Assembly: GCA_964612525.1 (NCBI GenBank) | Contig: CAZTCQ010000123.1 | Location: forward strand, 1-5,430 | Direction: 5' to 3' | Origin: JAGNRR01 sp964612525 | GTDB lineage: Bacteria; Bacteroidota; Bacteroidia; Chitinophagales; Chitinophagaceae | DNA: 5,430 bases | In this document: piece by piece, positions 4,799 through 5,430 of the stretch | Layout: each line of letters opens with the position of its first letter | Position numbering within the stretch: position 1 is the stretch's first letter | Notes under the pieces: generated by a model | Told to the model about the DNA's origin: nothing | The model's input: the letters and a program-made list of their open reading frames with translations, nothing else | Database searches by the model: none | Position numbers and translations under genes: made by a program

Positions 4799-5430
4799 CT
4801 ACAAACTATCTCCTCTCAATCTTCTAAAATTCTTTCGAGCTCGTTCTGCGAAGGTGCTGCCTGGGTAGTCCAAAATGAGCATCTCGAATAGACGCTTGGC
4901 CTCGTCTTTATTATTAAAATTTACTTCATAGATAGATGCTAGTTGAAAGAGTGCATCATCCGCGAGAACATCTTTAGCATGTTGATCTACTATTTTTTGC
5001 AAGTACTTTGCGGCATTGTTATACTCTTGTTTGTCCAAGCTAATTTTTGCCCGGGTCATTAATAAATTATCTGCCAAGGGATGTTTAGGATATTCCGTAG
5101 CGATAGAATCTAACAACACATAAGCGGCTTCGTATTTATGTTGATAGACTAATAAATCTGCACGCGCATACATTTTTAGCGGAGCATCATTGCTATCCTT
5201 TATGGGATTATTTTCTGTGATGAGCACAGATAAATCAATGGCATCATTTGAAATTAGCTCAGAAGTAGATGCTTTTAAAATATCTAATTGTGCCTGGCTC
5301 CATGTAAAGTCTCCGTTATAAAATGAAAGTTTTGCATTTCTAAATTGTGCTTCTTCGCCTAGCAAATCTTGCTTGAACGCCTTATCTACCTGAGAGTATA
5401 AGAGCGTGCTCTCCCAAATATTTCCGCGGA
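4799..5430 (-). CDS. Tetratricopeptide repeat protein (C-terminal part, N-terminus outside window)
   Basis: The frame is open from the right window edge to TAG at 4799-4801, giving 209 visible residues. The TTG inside it (5363-5365) is not a convincing start because good coding sequence (GNIWESTLLYSQVDKAFKQD) precedes it. The end of the protein carries TPR-type helix pairs: around the visible LLVYQHKYEAAYVLLDSI, NLLMTRAKISLDKQEYNNAA and ALFQLASIYEVNFNNKDEAK segments, the last followed by LFEMLILDYPGSTFAERARK. These 'Y-x-x-A … L-x-x-I-x-x-x-Y-P' patterns resemble the TPR modules of BamD/YbgF-type proteins and act as protein-binding scaffolds. Similar large TPR proteins seem widespread in Bacteroidota, but the exact role is not known to me. 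It is convergent with the XRE pseudogene, 18 bases apart, and looks like ordinary chromosomal background. Confidence 0.85.
   Translation of the reverse strand, partial: RGNIWESTLLYSQVDKAFKQDLLGEEAQFRNAKLSFYNGDFTWSQAQLDILKASTSELISNDAIDLSVLITENNPIKDSNDAPLKMYARADLLVYQHKYEAAYVLLDSIATEYPKHPLADNLLMTRAKISLDKQEYNNAAKYLQKIVDQHAKDVLADDALFQLASIYEVNFNNKDEAKRLFEMLILDYPGSTFAERARKNFRRLRGDSL

Overview
The window looks like AT-rich DNA from a member of the Bacteroidota. The evidence is in the proteins: lipoproteins with Cys-Gln-Lys-Glu just after the lipobox (a surface-export type signal in this phylum), signal peptides cut before Gln (…AQ), a PKD-domain protein, an outer-membrane barrel ending in Phe, A-rich leaders without Shine-Dalgarno sequences, and a tetratricopeptide protein of a type I associate with this phylum. 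No tRNA, rRNA, CRISPR array, transposase or integrase was found.

Left part (1-2112, mostly + strand): the window opens with the last 19 codons of an unidentified gene, followed by a strong hairpin terminator. Then come about 420 bases holding a GC-rich minus-strand coding remnant, a G9 homopolymer and possibly a very small ORF. Two intact exported-protein genes follow: an acidic surface-type lipoprotein (514-1116) and a strongly basic secreted protein (1189-1851), with a terminator-like hairpin between them. After them, a start-less fragment (to 2112) ends in a second, diverged copy of the tail found at position 1. The two tails are about 86% identical and most changes are synonymous. The two-gene module is therefore bracketed by paralogous gene tails, an arrangement suggesting module exchange next to a multicopy gene family.

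Middle part (2116-4361, minus strand): a compact three-gene set reads from right to left: a CQKE lipoprotein, a PKD-domain protein, and an outer-membrane beta-barrel. The gaps are tiny and all three products are exported, so they probably act together at the cell surface. The PKD gene has an apparent one-base frameshift exactly in its signal peptide.

Right part (4362-5430): divergent from the three-gene set is an XRE/Cro-cI-type repressor gene broken by two stops and a frameshift. An 18-bp inverted repeat beside the first codon of the lipoprotein gene could be its former operator. The window ends inside a minus-strand TPR protein gene that appears to be ordinary chromosomal background.

Most exported proteins here cannot be assigned a biochemical function from sequence alone. 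The system-level ideas (tail-bracketed module, surface operon with a dead regulator) are inferences.
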